Assembly: GCA_021390615.1 (NCBI GenBank)
Contig: JAJEJU010000024.1
Span: 1,364,001 to 1,428,000 of the forward strand
Source of the DNA: Rhodanobacteraceae bacterium ZG21-1
GTDB lineage: Bacteria; Pseudomonadota; Gammaproteobacteria; Xanthomonadales; Rhodanobacteraceae
Length of the DNA: 64,000 nucleotides
Reading direction: 5' to 3'
Within the stretch, counting starts at the first letter, position 1. The number at the start of each line of letters is the position of its first letter. Under the pieces are notes generated by a model. That model was not told the origin of the DNA and made no database searches. It was given only the letters and a program-made list of their open reading frames with translations. Made by a program: the position numbers and the translations under genes. Positions 17,329 through 26,419 of this stretch are shown one piece after another.

Positions 17329-18261
17329 TCAAGCGGAACGGGTGCGGCCTCGTGCAGCGCTCCGATAGCTCTTCGGCGACGTGCCGTTGACGCGCTTGAA
17401 GGCGCTGCTGAAAGCGCTCTCGGAGCTATAGCCAAGCGTCTGGGCGACACTTGCTACCGAGACGTTCTGCTCTTTCAAGGCTCGCTCGGCGAGACGCATA
17501 CGCCACTCGGTGAGATAAGCAAGCGGCGTGGTGCCGGCAATAGTCCTGAAGTGGAAGGCGAAGGTAGTGCGGGACATGGCGCAGGCACCGGCGAGTTCGT
17601 CAAGCTGCCAGGCGCGGGCAGGATCGCCGTGCATCAGGAGCAGGGCCGGCGCGATGCGCGGATCGCCCAGCGCGCGTAGCCATCCGGCCGGCTTGGGATG
17701 CGCGGTCTTCAAGTGCGCGCGCAGGATCTGGATGAAAAGCAGCTGGGCGAGATGTGCCGAAGCCAGCTGTGTGCCAGGCTGCTCGACGGATCGCTCCTCG
17801 ACCAACTGATCGAGCAGCCATCGGAAGTTGTTCGCATGCGCGGATGCCGCGGGCACATGGATCCAGGGTGGCAATACATCCGCCAGCAGGCGTCCGCTGG
17901 CCGGATCGAGCAGCACATGGCCGCCGATATGAGCGAAGTCGCGACCGTCCCCCAGTTGCGCCGTCGTCTTGCCTGCGCAGGAAAACAGCACCATCGCATC
18001 GATCGGCTCGAGCTCGGGACTGCTGGCCAGTACGAACGAGCGTGGCGCGGCCATCAATCCTACATCGCCGGTGTCGAAGCGCACGGGAGTCTCCACGCCC
18101 TCGATCTTGACCCAACAATAGCCCTTCAGGACGGCGAAGAATTTGATCTTGTCGGGTGCGGGAAAGCGGATCGCCCAGGCGCCTCCTGCGGTGAAGCCAC
18201 CCGTTACCAGCGATTCCGCGCTGGTGAATTTCAGAATGTCCGAGAAGGGATCAGTGCTCAT
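17329..18261 (-). CDS. AraC-family transcriptional regulator with cupin sensor domain
   Basis: The 310-aa protein has an N-terminal cupin-type ligand domain (AraC_binding/cupin_6 style: VLKGYCWVKIEG at ~44-55, RFDTGDVGLMAAPRSFVL). The C-terminal ~100 residues carry two helix-turn-helix motifs: WQLDELAGACAMSRTTFAFHF with PLAYLTEWRMRLAERAL, and SVASVAQTLGYSSESAFSSAF with GTSPKSYR. This is the layout of the cupin-AraC regulators that control oxidoreductase genes next door. It is divergent from the aldo/keto reductase gene, sharing a 139-base intergenic region with an 8-bp inverted repeat. It probably regulates that reductase and itself; the effector cannot be read from the sequence. Confidence 0.9.
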   Translation of the reverse strand: MSTDPFSDILKFTSAESLVTGGFTAGGAWAIRFPAPDKIKFFAVLKGYCWVKIEGVETPVRFDTGDVGLMAAPRSFVLASSPELEPIDAMVLFSCAGKTTAQLGDGRDFAHIGGHVLLDPASGRLLADVLPPWIHVPAASAHANNFRWLLDQLVEERSVEQPGTQLASAHLAQLLFIQILRAHLKTAHPKPAGWLRALGDPRIAPALLLMHGDPARAWQLDELAGACAMSRTTFAFHFRTIAGTTPLAYLTEWRMRLAERALKEQNVSVASVAQTLGYSSESAFSSAFKRVNGTSPKSYRSAARGRTRSA

Positions 18262-18285
18262 GTCCGCACGATTGCGACAGAAAAT

Positions 18286-18310
18286 CGCACTTTAAAGCAT
18301 TCAAAGTGCG
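18286..18310. promoter_or_regulatory. Inverted repeat, candidate AraC-type operator
   Basis: The arms CGCACTTT (18286-18293) and AAAGTGCG (18303-18310) pair perfectly around a 9-base spacer. The site lies between the divergent regulator and reductase genes, 25 bases before the regulator start. It is a good candidate operator. AraC proteins more often use direct repeats, so this is tentative. Confidence 0.45.
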
Positions 18311-18400
18311 GCCAGCTAGCTCTAGGCTTATCCGTAGCTGATCCATCGCCGGGCATCGCCGATGCGCTGGATTTCATCCACGCTTGCAGAGCAGAGCTTC

Positions 18401-19396
<996 letters not shown>

Positions 19397-19459
19397 CCCA
19401 GGAGCCTGCCCACATCCCACAACTTCAGGCCTGCCCGGCAGGCCCGCTATGGAATCCTC

Positions 19460-20488
19460 ATGAACGACGAAACGGTACTGGTGACCGGTGGCACCGGCTT
19501 CATTGCGCAGCACTGCATCCTGGCCTTGCTGCGACAGGGCTATCACGTGCGCACCACGGTTCGCACACTGGCGCGAGCAGCGGAAGTGCGTGAGCATCTA
19601 CGGGTCGGCGGTGGCGATCCGGGCGACCGTCTGTCCTTCTTCGAGGCTGACTTACGCCGAGATGACGGCTGGGCCGAGGCCGCCACCGGCTGCAGCTACG
19701 TGCTGCACGGCGCTTCGCCGACGCCCTCCGGCAACCAGGCTACCGAGGCCGAATGGGTCAGGCCTGCGGTCGACGGAAATCTGCGCGTACTGCGCGCCGC
19801 GCGAGATGCCGGAGTGAAGCGCGTGGTGCTCACCTCCGCCTTCGGGGCGATCTGCGCCGGCCACAAGTCCATGAACCGGCCGTTCAACGAAACCGACTGG
19901 AGTGACCTGACCGGCCATGTGTGGCTCTATCAAAAATCGAAGACGCTCTCCGAGCGCGCCGCCTGGGAATTCATCGCCAAGGAAGGACGCGGGCTTGAGC
20001 TTTCGGCAGTCAATCCCGTGGCCGTGCTGGGACCTGCGCTGGGGGCCGACTACTCGCACTCGATCCGGCTGATCAAGCAGCTGATGGATGGCCAGTTCGC
20101 CAGCGCCAAGATCAACTGCGGATTCGTCGACGTGCGGGATGTGGCGGACCTGCACCTACTCGCCATGACGCAAGCGGCGGCGAAGGGCGAGCGTTTTCTC
20201 GCGATAGCCGGCGAGAGCATGTGGATGACCGAGGTCGCCAAGGTGCTGCGCGACCGCTTGGACACCGCTGCCGACAAAGTGTCGACGCGCGTGCTGCCGA
20301 ACTGGCTGGTACGCCTGGTCGCCCTGCGTAATCCGGCGATGAAGGGCATCGTGCCCCTGCTGGGCGTCACGATGAACGCCACCAGCGAGAAAGCCGTGCG
20401 CCTGCTCGGCTGGACTCCGCGTCCCAGAGAGGACGCCATCGTCGCGACCGCCGAAAGCCTGATCCGACTTGGCCTGCTGCGAAACTAG
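19460..20488 (+). CDS. Extended SDR family NAD(P)-dependent reductase (dihydroflavonol 4-reductase-like)
   Basis: The 342-aa protein starts with a Rossmann nucleotide-binding motif (VLVTGGTGFIAQHC, G-x2-G-x2-A variant). It has an Asp-rich FFEADLRRDDGW after beta-4, LTSAFGAI with the catalytic Ser, and the YQKSK catalytic Tyr/Lys motif. Its closest family is the dihydroflavonol reductase/cinnamoyl-CoA reductase-like SDRs that reduce carbonyls or act on aldehydes. It follows the aldo/keto reductase on the same strand and likely shares its regulation by the AraC-type protein. The substrate cannot be inferred. Confidence 0.9.
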   Translation: MNDETVLVTGGTGFIAQHCILALLRQGYHVRTTVRTLARAAEVREHLRVGGGDPGDRLSFFEADLRRDDGWAEAATGCSYVLHGASPTPSGNQATEAEWVRPAVDGNLRVLRAARDAGVKRVVLTSAFGAICAGHKSMNRPFNETDWSDLTGHVWLYQKSKTLSERAAWEFIAKEGRGLELSAVNPVAVLGPALGADYSHSIRLIKQLMDGQFASAKINCGFVDVRDVADLHLLAMTQAAAKGERFLAIAGESMWMTEVAKVLRDRLDTAADKVSTRVLPNWLVRLVALRNPAMKGIVPLLGVTMNATSEKAVRLLGWTPRPREDAIVATAESLIRLGLLRN

Positions 20489-20782
20489 TGCCTGGATCGA
20501 CGTTCGGCGCGTAGCGCGCAAGGACTCAGGGCCTCATTGCTGGCGTGCGACATATATCGCTACGTGTGGCATCGCTGCTGCGAATCTGGCCAGGCAGAGC
20601 GGTAGCAGGCGGGCGGGCGCGTTGCGAACATCCGCTTCGGCCTGGCGCAGGCATAACGCAGGGCGACAGGTCCGTATGATGGAAATGGATTAGCGATGCC
20701 AGACGGTTGAGACTGCGAGGGCTTCGCGCATTCGCCTGGCAGCCATCGAAACTCATTGAACGAAACCGAGCCTGCGCCGAAG
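20489..20782. other. Intergenic, convergent ends
   Basis: This is a gap of 294 bases between the converging SDR and TetR genes. I see no gene and no clear T-tailed terminator hairpin. Confidence 0.4.
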
Positions 20783-21352
20783 CTATTTCGCCAAAAGCTG
20801 CTTGAATCCCAGCTCCACGATGTCGGCGAAAGCACGCGGCGTGGCGTTGGCGCGAGCGACCAGCATCGCGCCGTACACCATCGCCATGAAAGCCTCGGCC
20901 TCTCGCCGTACGGAACCGCGCAGATGGAAGACGCCGAGCTGTGAGCCGGTGCGCAACACGGTTTCAAGCCAAGCCGACAGAGCCCGGAAATGCGCGCGCA
21001 CGGCGTCGGCCAGATCGTCGGGCAGGGTGGGCATTTCCGCCGCGAGCATGCCGGCTACGCAGAACGGCGCCGAGGCGTCGGCGATGCACTTCTCCCAGTA
21101 GTCCGTATAGGTGTGCAGCTGCTGTTTCGGGCCGACGCCGGCCTCGGCGAGCGCATGCGCGTGCTGCTCGAGCTGGGTCCGCGACTGGTCCACCACCGCG
21201 CGCGCCAGATCGGCCTTGCCGGGAAAGTGGTGATGGATGCTCGCTTTGCGCACCTGCACCTGTTCGGCCACGTCCGCATAGCTGAAACCGTTGTAGCCCC
21301 TGGTCTGGATGAGGTGGCGCGCCGAGTCGATGAGCTTCTGTTGCGTGGTCAT
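20783..21352 (-). CDS. TetR/AcrR-family transcriptional repressor
   Basis: The 189-aa protein begins with the TetR HTH (LIDSARHLIQTRGYNGFSYADVAEQVQVRKASIHHHFPGKADLARAVV, residues ~6-53), including the ...SIHHHFPGK... recognition helix. The C-terminal ligand domain ends with a helical LGVFHLRGSV...AEAFMAMVYGAMLVARA part like the TetR_C groups that regulate small-molecule response genes. It is divergent from the DUF308-like gene with two similar palindromic sites in the 131-base intergenic region, so it probably represses both genes. The ligand is unknown. Confidence 0.92.
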   Translation of the reverse strand: MTTQQKLIDSARHLIQTRGYNGFSYADVAEQVQVRKASIHHHFPGKADLARAVVDQSRTQLEQHAHALAEAGVGPKQQLHTYTDYWEKCIADASAPFCVAGMLAAEMPTLPDDLADAVRAHFRALSAWLETVLRTGSQLGVFHLRGSVRREAEAFMAMVYGAMLVARANATPRAFADIVELGFKQLLAK

Positions 21353-21357
21353 CTTCT

Positions 21358-21378
21358 CATCCTACCACCAGGTAGATG
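21358..21378. promoter_or_regulatory. TetR-type operator 1
   Basis: The sequence CATCCTACC-acca-GGTAGATG is an imperfect palindrome. It starts 6 bases before the tetR ATG, where bound repressor would block its own transcription. Its half-sites match those of operator 2. Confidence 0.6.
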
Positions 21379-21436
21379 ACCCTCCCGCCGCCCTCAAAGC
21401 CTTGCCGGGGGCGCCAAATCCGGGGTTGACCCGCAA

Positions 21437-21456
21437 ATCTACCTACTAGTAGGATG
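21437..21456. promoter_or_regulatory. TetR-type operator 2
   Basis: ATCTACCTACTAGTAGGATG contains the perfect 12-bp palindrome CCTACTAGTAGG (21442-21453). It lies 28 bases before the start of the DUF308-like gene and shares CTACC/GTAGG half-sites with operator 1. Confidence 0.65.
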
Positions 21457-21483
21457 ACAAGCTCATTCACTTGGAACGCCCCC

Positions 21484-22023
21484 ATGACCTGGTTACCGAA
21501 GTTCTATTTCCTGCGCGCCGGCGTTGCCGTCCTCTGGATCGCTGCCGTGGTGCTGACCGCGCCCGCTTCCCCGGCCCTGGCCGGGACCTTGCTGGTGATC
21601 TATCCGGCCTGGGACGCCCTGGCGAATTTGCTGGATGCGCAGCGCAGCGGCGGCATACGCAGTAATCGAGGGCAGGCCTTCAACGTTTTCGTGAGTGTCG
21701 CGACCGCCGTGGCCATGGCGATCGCCTTCGCCCTACACGGAAACGCAGGCGGCGTGCTGGTGTTCGGAAGCTGGGCGCTGCTGGCCGGACTGTTTCAGCT
21801 CGCCGTGGGCATATCGCGGCGAAAGCTGGGCGGCCAGGTATTCATGATGATCAGCGGTGCGCAGTCGGCTCTCGCCGGCATCGTATTCATCATCCAATCG
21901 TTCCGCGTCGCGCCAGGCCTGATCCAGCTCGCTCCCTACGCGGCCTTCGGCGCTTTCTATTTCCTGGCTTCGGCTCTGTGGCTGACCTTCAGAAAGAAAG
22001 GCGCAGCTTCGTCGGCTGCATAA
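21484..22023 (+). CDS. DUF308-like small integral membrane protein
   Basis: The 179-aa product is mostly hydrophobic, with about five to six membrane segments (AGVAVLWIAAVVLTA, ALAGTLLVIYPAWDALANLL, VFVSVATAVAMAIAFAL, GVLVFGSWALLAGLFQLAVG, FMMISGAQSALAGIVFII, YAAFGAFYFLASALWLTF). The pattern of short helices separated by RR and KK turns is that of the HdeD/DUF308 family, inner-membrane proteins of unclear function. The ATG at 21484 is chosen because GGAA lies upstream. An ATG at 21454 falls inside operator 2 and lacks a usable ribosome site. Expression is likely controlled by the divergent TetR protein. Confidence 0.8.
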   Translation: MTWLPKFYFLRAGVAVLWIAAVVLTAPASPALAGTLLVIYPAWDALANLLDAQRSGGIRSNRGQAFNVFVSVATAVAMAIAFALHGNAGGVLVFGSWALLAGLFQLAVGISRRKLGGQVFMMISGAQSALAGIVFIIQSFRVAPGLIQLAPYAAFGAFYFLASALWLTFRKKGAASSAA

Positions 22024-22207
22024 GGTCTTTCCACGAGCACAAGGCTTCGCGTATGCGCAGAATCGGCTGCGGCGGTTCAAGCAGGCCAAGCGTCTGCACA
22101 CGGGGTGTGCAAGAGGACCTCGAGCGCGGCGAGTTATCTACTCTGCAAAGCGCCGCCTCATATGAGAGACGGCGCCATCCAACATAAAACCTTCAATCGA
22201 TGCGCGA

Positions 22208-22372
22208 TCAGCCGTCCGACGACCTGGCATCTTGCTTGGCGGCATCGATGATCATGCCAAAGGGTTTGTGATAAAGCGATTTGCCGATGTTGTTCGACAT
22301 CGGTGCTTCGAGTTGGACGCCGAACAGATTGACTTCGTTGCGGCCGTCTTCGATCACAAGCTTCTGGTCCAT
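22208..22372 (-). CDS. Small peptide (54 aa), possible substrate of the asparagine-synthetase-like enzyme
   Basis: The peptide starts MDQKLVIEDGRNEVNLFG and ends KQDARSSDG. GGAA lies 6 bases before the ATG, and the gene is too short for most gene callers. It sits 141 bases downstream of the asparagine-synthetase-like gene on the same strand. Small acidic/Asn-rich peptides next to a lone asparagine-synthetase homologue can be RiPP precursors. However, it has no Thr at the penultimate leader position and no clear core, so it is not a classical lasso precursor. It has no Cys. The function is unknown. Confidence 0.5.
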   Translation of the reverse strand: MDQKLVIEDGRNEVNLFGVQLEAPMSNNIGKSLYHKPFGMIIDAAKQDARSSDG

Positions 22373-22513
22373 ATCAGTTCCATGTCATATGCCGCCATCT
22401 AGCGGCCTTCGTATCTAACACCAAAACGGAAGCCGCTGTCATGGGCCCATGACTGCATCTTGGCTGCGGCATCGCAGCATCCTGACTGGCCGACAGCATC
22501 GATCGGCGCTCGA

Positions 22514-24073
22514 TCAAATCAGCTGCCTCGCGAACCGCTCCATCCACAGAAAATTGATCAAGGGCGAGGTAGGCGCAATAGCTTGCGTCAGCGCTACCTC
22601 GTCGAGCAAGGCAAGCGCGGCGTCGCGATCGATCAAGCCGAGGTCGGCCAGTGCGCACTCCCGCAACTGCGCGGCTATCGCTGCTTTCTGCTTGGCGATC
22701 AGGCCTGGAAAAACTTGAGCAAAAGTTTCCTTGGCGTAGTCATGCGGGAAAATTTCTTGGCCAAGGCAGGCCTGCAGATACTGCCGCATCGTGTCGCGCC
22801 TGCGACGATATTGCGATGGCAACTGGTAACAGAAAATCATCAAATTGGGATCGCTCAGCGGATGGACAGGCCACATGCCGTGCCGCAGCAAATGATGTGA
22901 TTTGCTGACGCTGGCCATCACCGAGGGCACCGGGCCGGCGGGTGCATCGAAGGCATGCAGCGAGCGTGCTGCGCTCAGCGCTCGCGGGGTCAATAACCGT
23001 CTGCCATAGCGCTGAGGCTCGGTGAGCATCGGGGCGTCTGCCGCAACGCCTTGCCCGGCACCGCCCGAACCCATGAACAACTCGTCGCCACCGAGCCCGG
23101 TGAACATCAGGTCGCGACCCTGCGCATGCGCTGCGCCCCATAGGGCTTCGAAGGCTTCGAGGTAGTACTCGGTATTCACGTACTCCTTGCGGGCTCCCGG
23201 GCGCAGATCCAGCGACGGCGGCAATGCGTCGATATCCACCGTTTCGTCGAGCAGTCCAAGCCTCGCTGCGATCTTCCGACGACGTTCGATCTGCGGCAGC
23301 CGGTTCTCGCCGGTCACCAGGACACCCTGGCTCGCCACGGGTCCATACAGCTCGGCCAGGACGCAGGCCACCGTGGCCGAATCCATGCCGCCGCTCAGTT
23401 CGGCCGCAATGCGATCGGCGGTGATCGGCCGCATCGCGATGGACCGCTGCAACAGCTGGCCGAAAGCCGCCACGACATCGACGTCTTCGCCACGGCGCGT
23501 TGGCTCCGGCACTTCAAACGCTGCGGGATAGCGGTATTCGGCCCGTCCTGGCTCCAGGTAAAACGTGGCCCGCTCGGTCAGCAGATGAACCCCGACGCAT
23601 ATCTGCCGCGCCGAATACACTTGTTCGAGCGCCAGGCTGCAGCTGGCAGCCTCGAAATCGATCGGCAGTTTCTCGGCCAGAAAGTCCGCGAAATCCCAGG
23701 AAACAAGCACCTTCTCGTCAGTCGCCCGGCAATAGACCGGCGCCGAGCCGAGCACGCCGGCGCGCAGCTTGACCCGGCGGCCTGGCTGGGCCACTTCGAA
23801 CATCACATAGTCGAGCGGCCACAGCAGGCAGGATCGATACAGCTCGTCGAACCGTTCGGCCGTGACGGTCTGCACTGTCGCCTCGGCTTCAGAAGCGGTG
23901 CCGGCGAGGCGCTCCCGCACCGTCGCAAACCATCGGCCTTCGGTGCACACCAGCCATGTTTCGAGCGCCGCATGCCGATAAGGCACGAGCCGTCCATTTC
24001 CCGCCACGATGGCGCCCTGCTTCCATGTCGGAGTATGCGAAAGATCGGACCATGCAATATCGGCCTTGAGCAT
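22514..24073 (-). CDS. Asparagine-synthetase-like ATP-dependent amide-forming enzyme
   Basis: The 519-aa protein has an N-terminal part resembling the glutaminase-like domain of AsnB but without a Cys at position 2 (MLKADIAW). As in lasso-peptide cyclases and beta-lactam synthetases, ammonia release from glutamine is therefore probably lost. The C-terminal half has the PP-loop ATP pyrophosphatase motif AAELSGGMDSATVACVLAEL and MFTGLGGDELFMGSGGAG, both typical of the asparagine-synthase domain. It should activate a carboxylate by adenylation. The start at 24073 follows AAGGAA; the open frame extends to 24196 but is not supported. It is followed by the 54-aa peptide gene. No McjB-type leader peptidase is present, so a classical lasso cluster is not supported. 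Confidence 0.8.
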   Translation of the reverse strand: MLKADIAWSDLSHTPTWKQGAIVAGNGRLVPYRHAALETWLVCTEGRWFATVRERLAGTASEAEATVQTVTAERFDELYRSCLLWPLDYVMFEVAQPGRRVKLRAGVLGSAPVYCRATDEKVLVSWDFADFLAEKLPIDFEAASCSLALEQVYSARQICVGVHLLTERATFYLEPGRAEYRYPAAFEVPEPTRRGEDVDVVAAFGQLLQRSIAMRPITADRIAAELSGGMDSATVACVLAELYGPVASQGVLVTGENRLPQIERRRKIAARLGLLDETVDIDALPPSLDLRPGARKEYVNTEYYLEAFEALWGAAHAQGRDLMFTGLGGDELFMGSGGAGQGVAADAPMLTEPQRYGRRLLTPRALSAARSLHAFDAPAGPVPSVMASVSKSHHLLRHGMWPVHPLSDPNLMIFCYQLPSQYRRRRDTMRQYLQACLGQEIFPHDYAKETFAQVFPGLIAKQKAAIAAQLRECALADLGLIDRDAALALLDEVALTQAIAPTSPLINFLWMERFARQLI

Positions 24074-25136
24074 CGAGGATTCCTTTTTTAGAAAGACGGC
24101 ATGCGGTGCAGATCGCGCTGCACACGATGGACGCGATGGACGACGACCCGTCTCGGTCCTGCAGGGAGTATGGATCCCCGTGCGCGCCGAAGCCATGCGG
24201 GGAAGGGCGGTGGCTGACGGCTATCGATCTCACCATCAGCATCGAGCCGACAGCGCGGCAGAAGTGTCGCCCCAATCCGCTGCTTCCCACGGCAGCTGTC
24301 TAAATCCGAGCTATCCACCGCCGACTCCGCCCATCGCGGGATACTGAAACGGGAGCGGGGATAAGCGGCTGGCCCAGCCAGGTGTCGTCCGGCACCGGTT
24401 TCCGGGAGGCAGCAGGTCGCCGGGACCCCTCCAGTCGCCACACGGCAGCATCGCGGATAGTTGTCAGCCAGCCCGGATCGAGACCGCCGGATCTAAGGTT
24501 GAGCGCATCCACGCGCGAAGGACAGCTGTCTCCACGCGCGTACCTGATCGAATAGGCATGCCCACCGAAGCCGCCGGACTCGTCCGTCATCACCCAGCTC
24601 ATCTTGTCGCCCGGCTCGGGGCAGGCCGAGCAGGCATGCGGCAGGTTCCTTGGACTCAGGGCCGGCCTCAGCCTTTCACTCGCGCCAGCATCGCATCCCG
24701 CCCAGGCGGCATGGATCGGCCACGCAGCCGCAGCAGCTCTTGGTCGCCGATCAGGCCATGGCTGCCTCGGAGGAAATTCGGCGCCACCGAAGGAGCGCGC
24801 GCAGGTTCATGCCCATCGGCGGATATCGACGTAGAGCCGATCGAGTCAACCAGGCCGTGGCCGACGGGATAGACGGCTTGGCCCGCGTGCCGCAACGCTC
24901 CGAAAGTCCACGGACAAGTTTCGCCCAGGCCGCCCGCGCTAAGCTGGCCGATGGAGCAGCCCGCTTCCATGCTTGTCCGCTCTTCAGCAGCCGGCACGCC
25001 GAAGTAGTGCGGGCAGGGCGTGCGAGGGGCGTTATCTGTTCGTCACAATAGCGACATACGCTGTGACATTTACGGGCGCCAGGCTGGCCTGATGCCCTGG
25101 ACCATCGTGCGACGAGGCTTGGCATCGGAATCGGGC
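24074..25136. other. Long intergenic region, no supportable gene
   Basis: These 1063 bases separate the divergent asparagine-synthetase-like and STN genes. Several medium frames exist on both strands, for example minus 24300-24602 and minus 24668-24997. None has a family signature, a good ribosome site or partner genes. The stretch could contain a decayed gene. The two divergent promoters must lie in it but I could not assign them. Confidence 0.4.
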
Positions 25137-25859
25137 ATGGCAGTGCTGATGTCACGCGTTGCACTCATGTCGCTCGGGTGCGCGGTGTTGCTGGGCACTT
25201 CCTCCTCCGCGCGGGCTCAACAAAATCACTCCGAGGCCGCGATTGCGAGCGATATTGCCAGTGGGCACGCCAGCTTCGATATCCCCGCCCAACCGCTCGC
25301 CACGGCCTTGCGCGCCTATAGCGAAGCGACCGGACTGGCCGTGCTGGTGGACGACAGCTTGACCAAGGGGCGCAAGTCGCCCGGCGTGCAGGGCCGGCTC
25401 GCTGCGTCGGAAGCGCTGCAGAGCTTGTTGATCGGCACCGGCCTGGAGGCGCGCTATGCGTCGCCCAGCTCGTTCACCTTGATGCGACGCGCGGGCGCCG
25501 AGACCACACCGAATCGCGAAGACGACCAGGATGCTGCCGAGTCGCCGGCCGACACCTTTTATGCACGCGCGCTGCAGACGACCCTGGAGCGCGCGCTATG
25601 CCAGTCCGAGCAGACCCGGCCGGGGCGCTATCGACTGGCCATGCAGTTGTGGCTGGACGAATCGGGCCGGGTGCAGCGGACGCAGCTGCTCGGCAGCACC
25701 GGGACGGAAGCCCGCGATGCCGAAATCGTGGCGGCGATCGACAGCTTGGCATTCGGGCCGGCGCCGGCTTCCTTGAAGCAGCCGCTGACCGTCCTGCTGC
25801 AGCAGAGCAAGCCGTCGACGATGTTCGACTGCGGCCCCTACCGCGCGTCGCCGCACTGA
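25137..25859 (+). CDS. Secreted STN-domain protein with TonB C-terminal-like domain
   Basis: The 240-aa product has a signal peptide (VALMSLGCAVLLGTSSSARAQ). A secretin/TonB short N-terminal (STN) domain follows (SFDIPAQPLATALRAYSEATGLAVLVDDSL...GVQGRLAASEALQSLLIGTGLEARY). A TonB C-terminal-like fold comes next (YRLAMQLWLDESGRVQRTQLLGSTGTEARDAEIVAAI, then FGPAPASLKQPLTVLL). STN domains pass signals from TonB-dependent receptors to FecR-type anti-sigma factors, so an STN protein directly upstream of an ECF sigma/FecR pair makes sense. The start at 25137 has GGAA six bases before it; an in-frame ATG at 25092 is possible. It is 10 bases from the sigma factor gene, so they are one operon. No TonB-dependent receptor is present here, which is unusual. 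Confidence 0.8.
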   Translation: MAVLMSRVALMSLGCAVLLGTSSSARAQQNHSEAAIASDIASGHASFDIPAQPLATALRAYSEATGLAVLVDDSLTKGRKSPGVQGRLAASEALQSLLIGTGLEARYASPSSFTLMRRAGAETTPNREDDQDAAESPADTFYARALQTTLERALCQSEQTRPGRYRLAMQLWLDESGRVQRTQLLGSTGTEARDAEIVAAIDSLAFGPAPASLKQPLTVLLQQSKPSTMFDCGPYRASPH

Positions 25860-25869
25860 GCGCGTGGCC

Positions 25870-26415
25870 ATGAGTTCGCCGTCCGCCACCATGCTGGGCC
25901 TGTTCATGGAGAGCCGATCGGAGCTGCGCCGCCGTCTGCGTCGCCGCCTGGGCTCTGACGATCTGGTCAACGACGTGCTGCAGGAAACCTACCTGCGCGT
26001 GGAGCGCATGGACGACACGGCCTACGCGACGCATAACCCGCAAGGCTATCTGTTCCGCATGGCGCTCAATGTGGCCGCGGACTACCGGCAGGCCGATGCC
26101 CGCTACATCACCGGCGCCGAGATCGACGAGCTGATGCACATCGCCGACGAGGCCCTGGACCCCGCGCGGGTGGTGCAGGCGCGCCTGGAGGTGGGCTTGC
26201 TCGAGCACGCCTTGCAGGAGCTCAGCCCGCGCCAGCGCGCGATCCTGCTGGCGGCCCGGGTGAACGAGATGCCGATGCAGGACATCGCCGAGCAGTTCGG
26301 CATTTCGGTGCGCATGGTCGGCAAGGAACTGCGCAAGGCCTTGGAGCATTGCGGCACACGTCTCGATCGCAAGGTGATCCAGCGGTTCGGTCCCGGGGCA
26401 GGAAGCGAGTCTTAA
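25870..26415 (+). CDS. ECF RNA polymerase sigma factor, FecI-like
   Basis: The 181-aa protein has sigma region 2 (DDLVNDVLQETYLRVERM with NPQGYLFRMALNVAADYRQ) and region 4 (LSPRQRAILLAARVNEMPMQDIAEQFGISVRMVGKELRKALEHC). This is the compact two-domain layout of ECF factors, and the region 4 wording matches the FecI group. It would direct RNA polymerase to promoters of the downstream secretion genes. The ATG is at 25870 with a GTG in frame at 25864. It is flanked by the STN protein and by the FecR-type anti-sigma gene 4 bases later. Confidence 0.9.
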   Translation: MSSPSATMLGLFMESRSELRRRLRRRLGSDDLVNDVLQETYLRVERMDDTAYATHNPQGYLFRMALNVAADYRQADARYITGAEIDELMHIADEALDPARVVQARLEVGLLEHALQELSPRQRAILLAARVNEMPMQDIAEQFGISVRMVGKELRKALEHCGTRLDRKVIQRFGPGAGSES

Positions 26416-26419
26416 GGGT

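Noticed and set aside
22208-24073. Classical lasso-peptide cluster
   Set aside because: No McjB-type leader peptidase or PqqD-like leader-binding protein, and the peptide lacks the leader Thr and the Gly/Cys...Asp/Glu core pattern.
24300-24602. Minus-strand 100-aa frame upstream of the asparagine-synthetase-like gene
   Set aside because: No ribosome site, no recognisable motif, Arg/Pro-rich end. It might be a remnant but cannot be supported.
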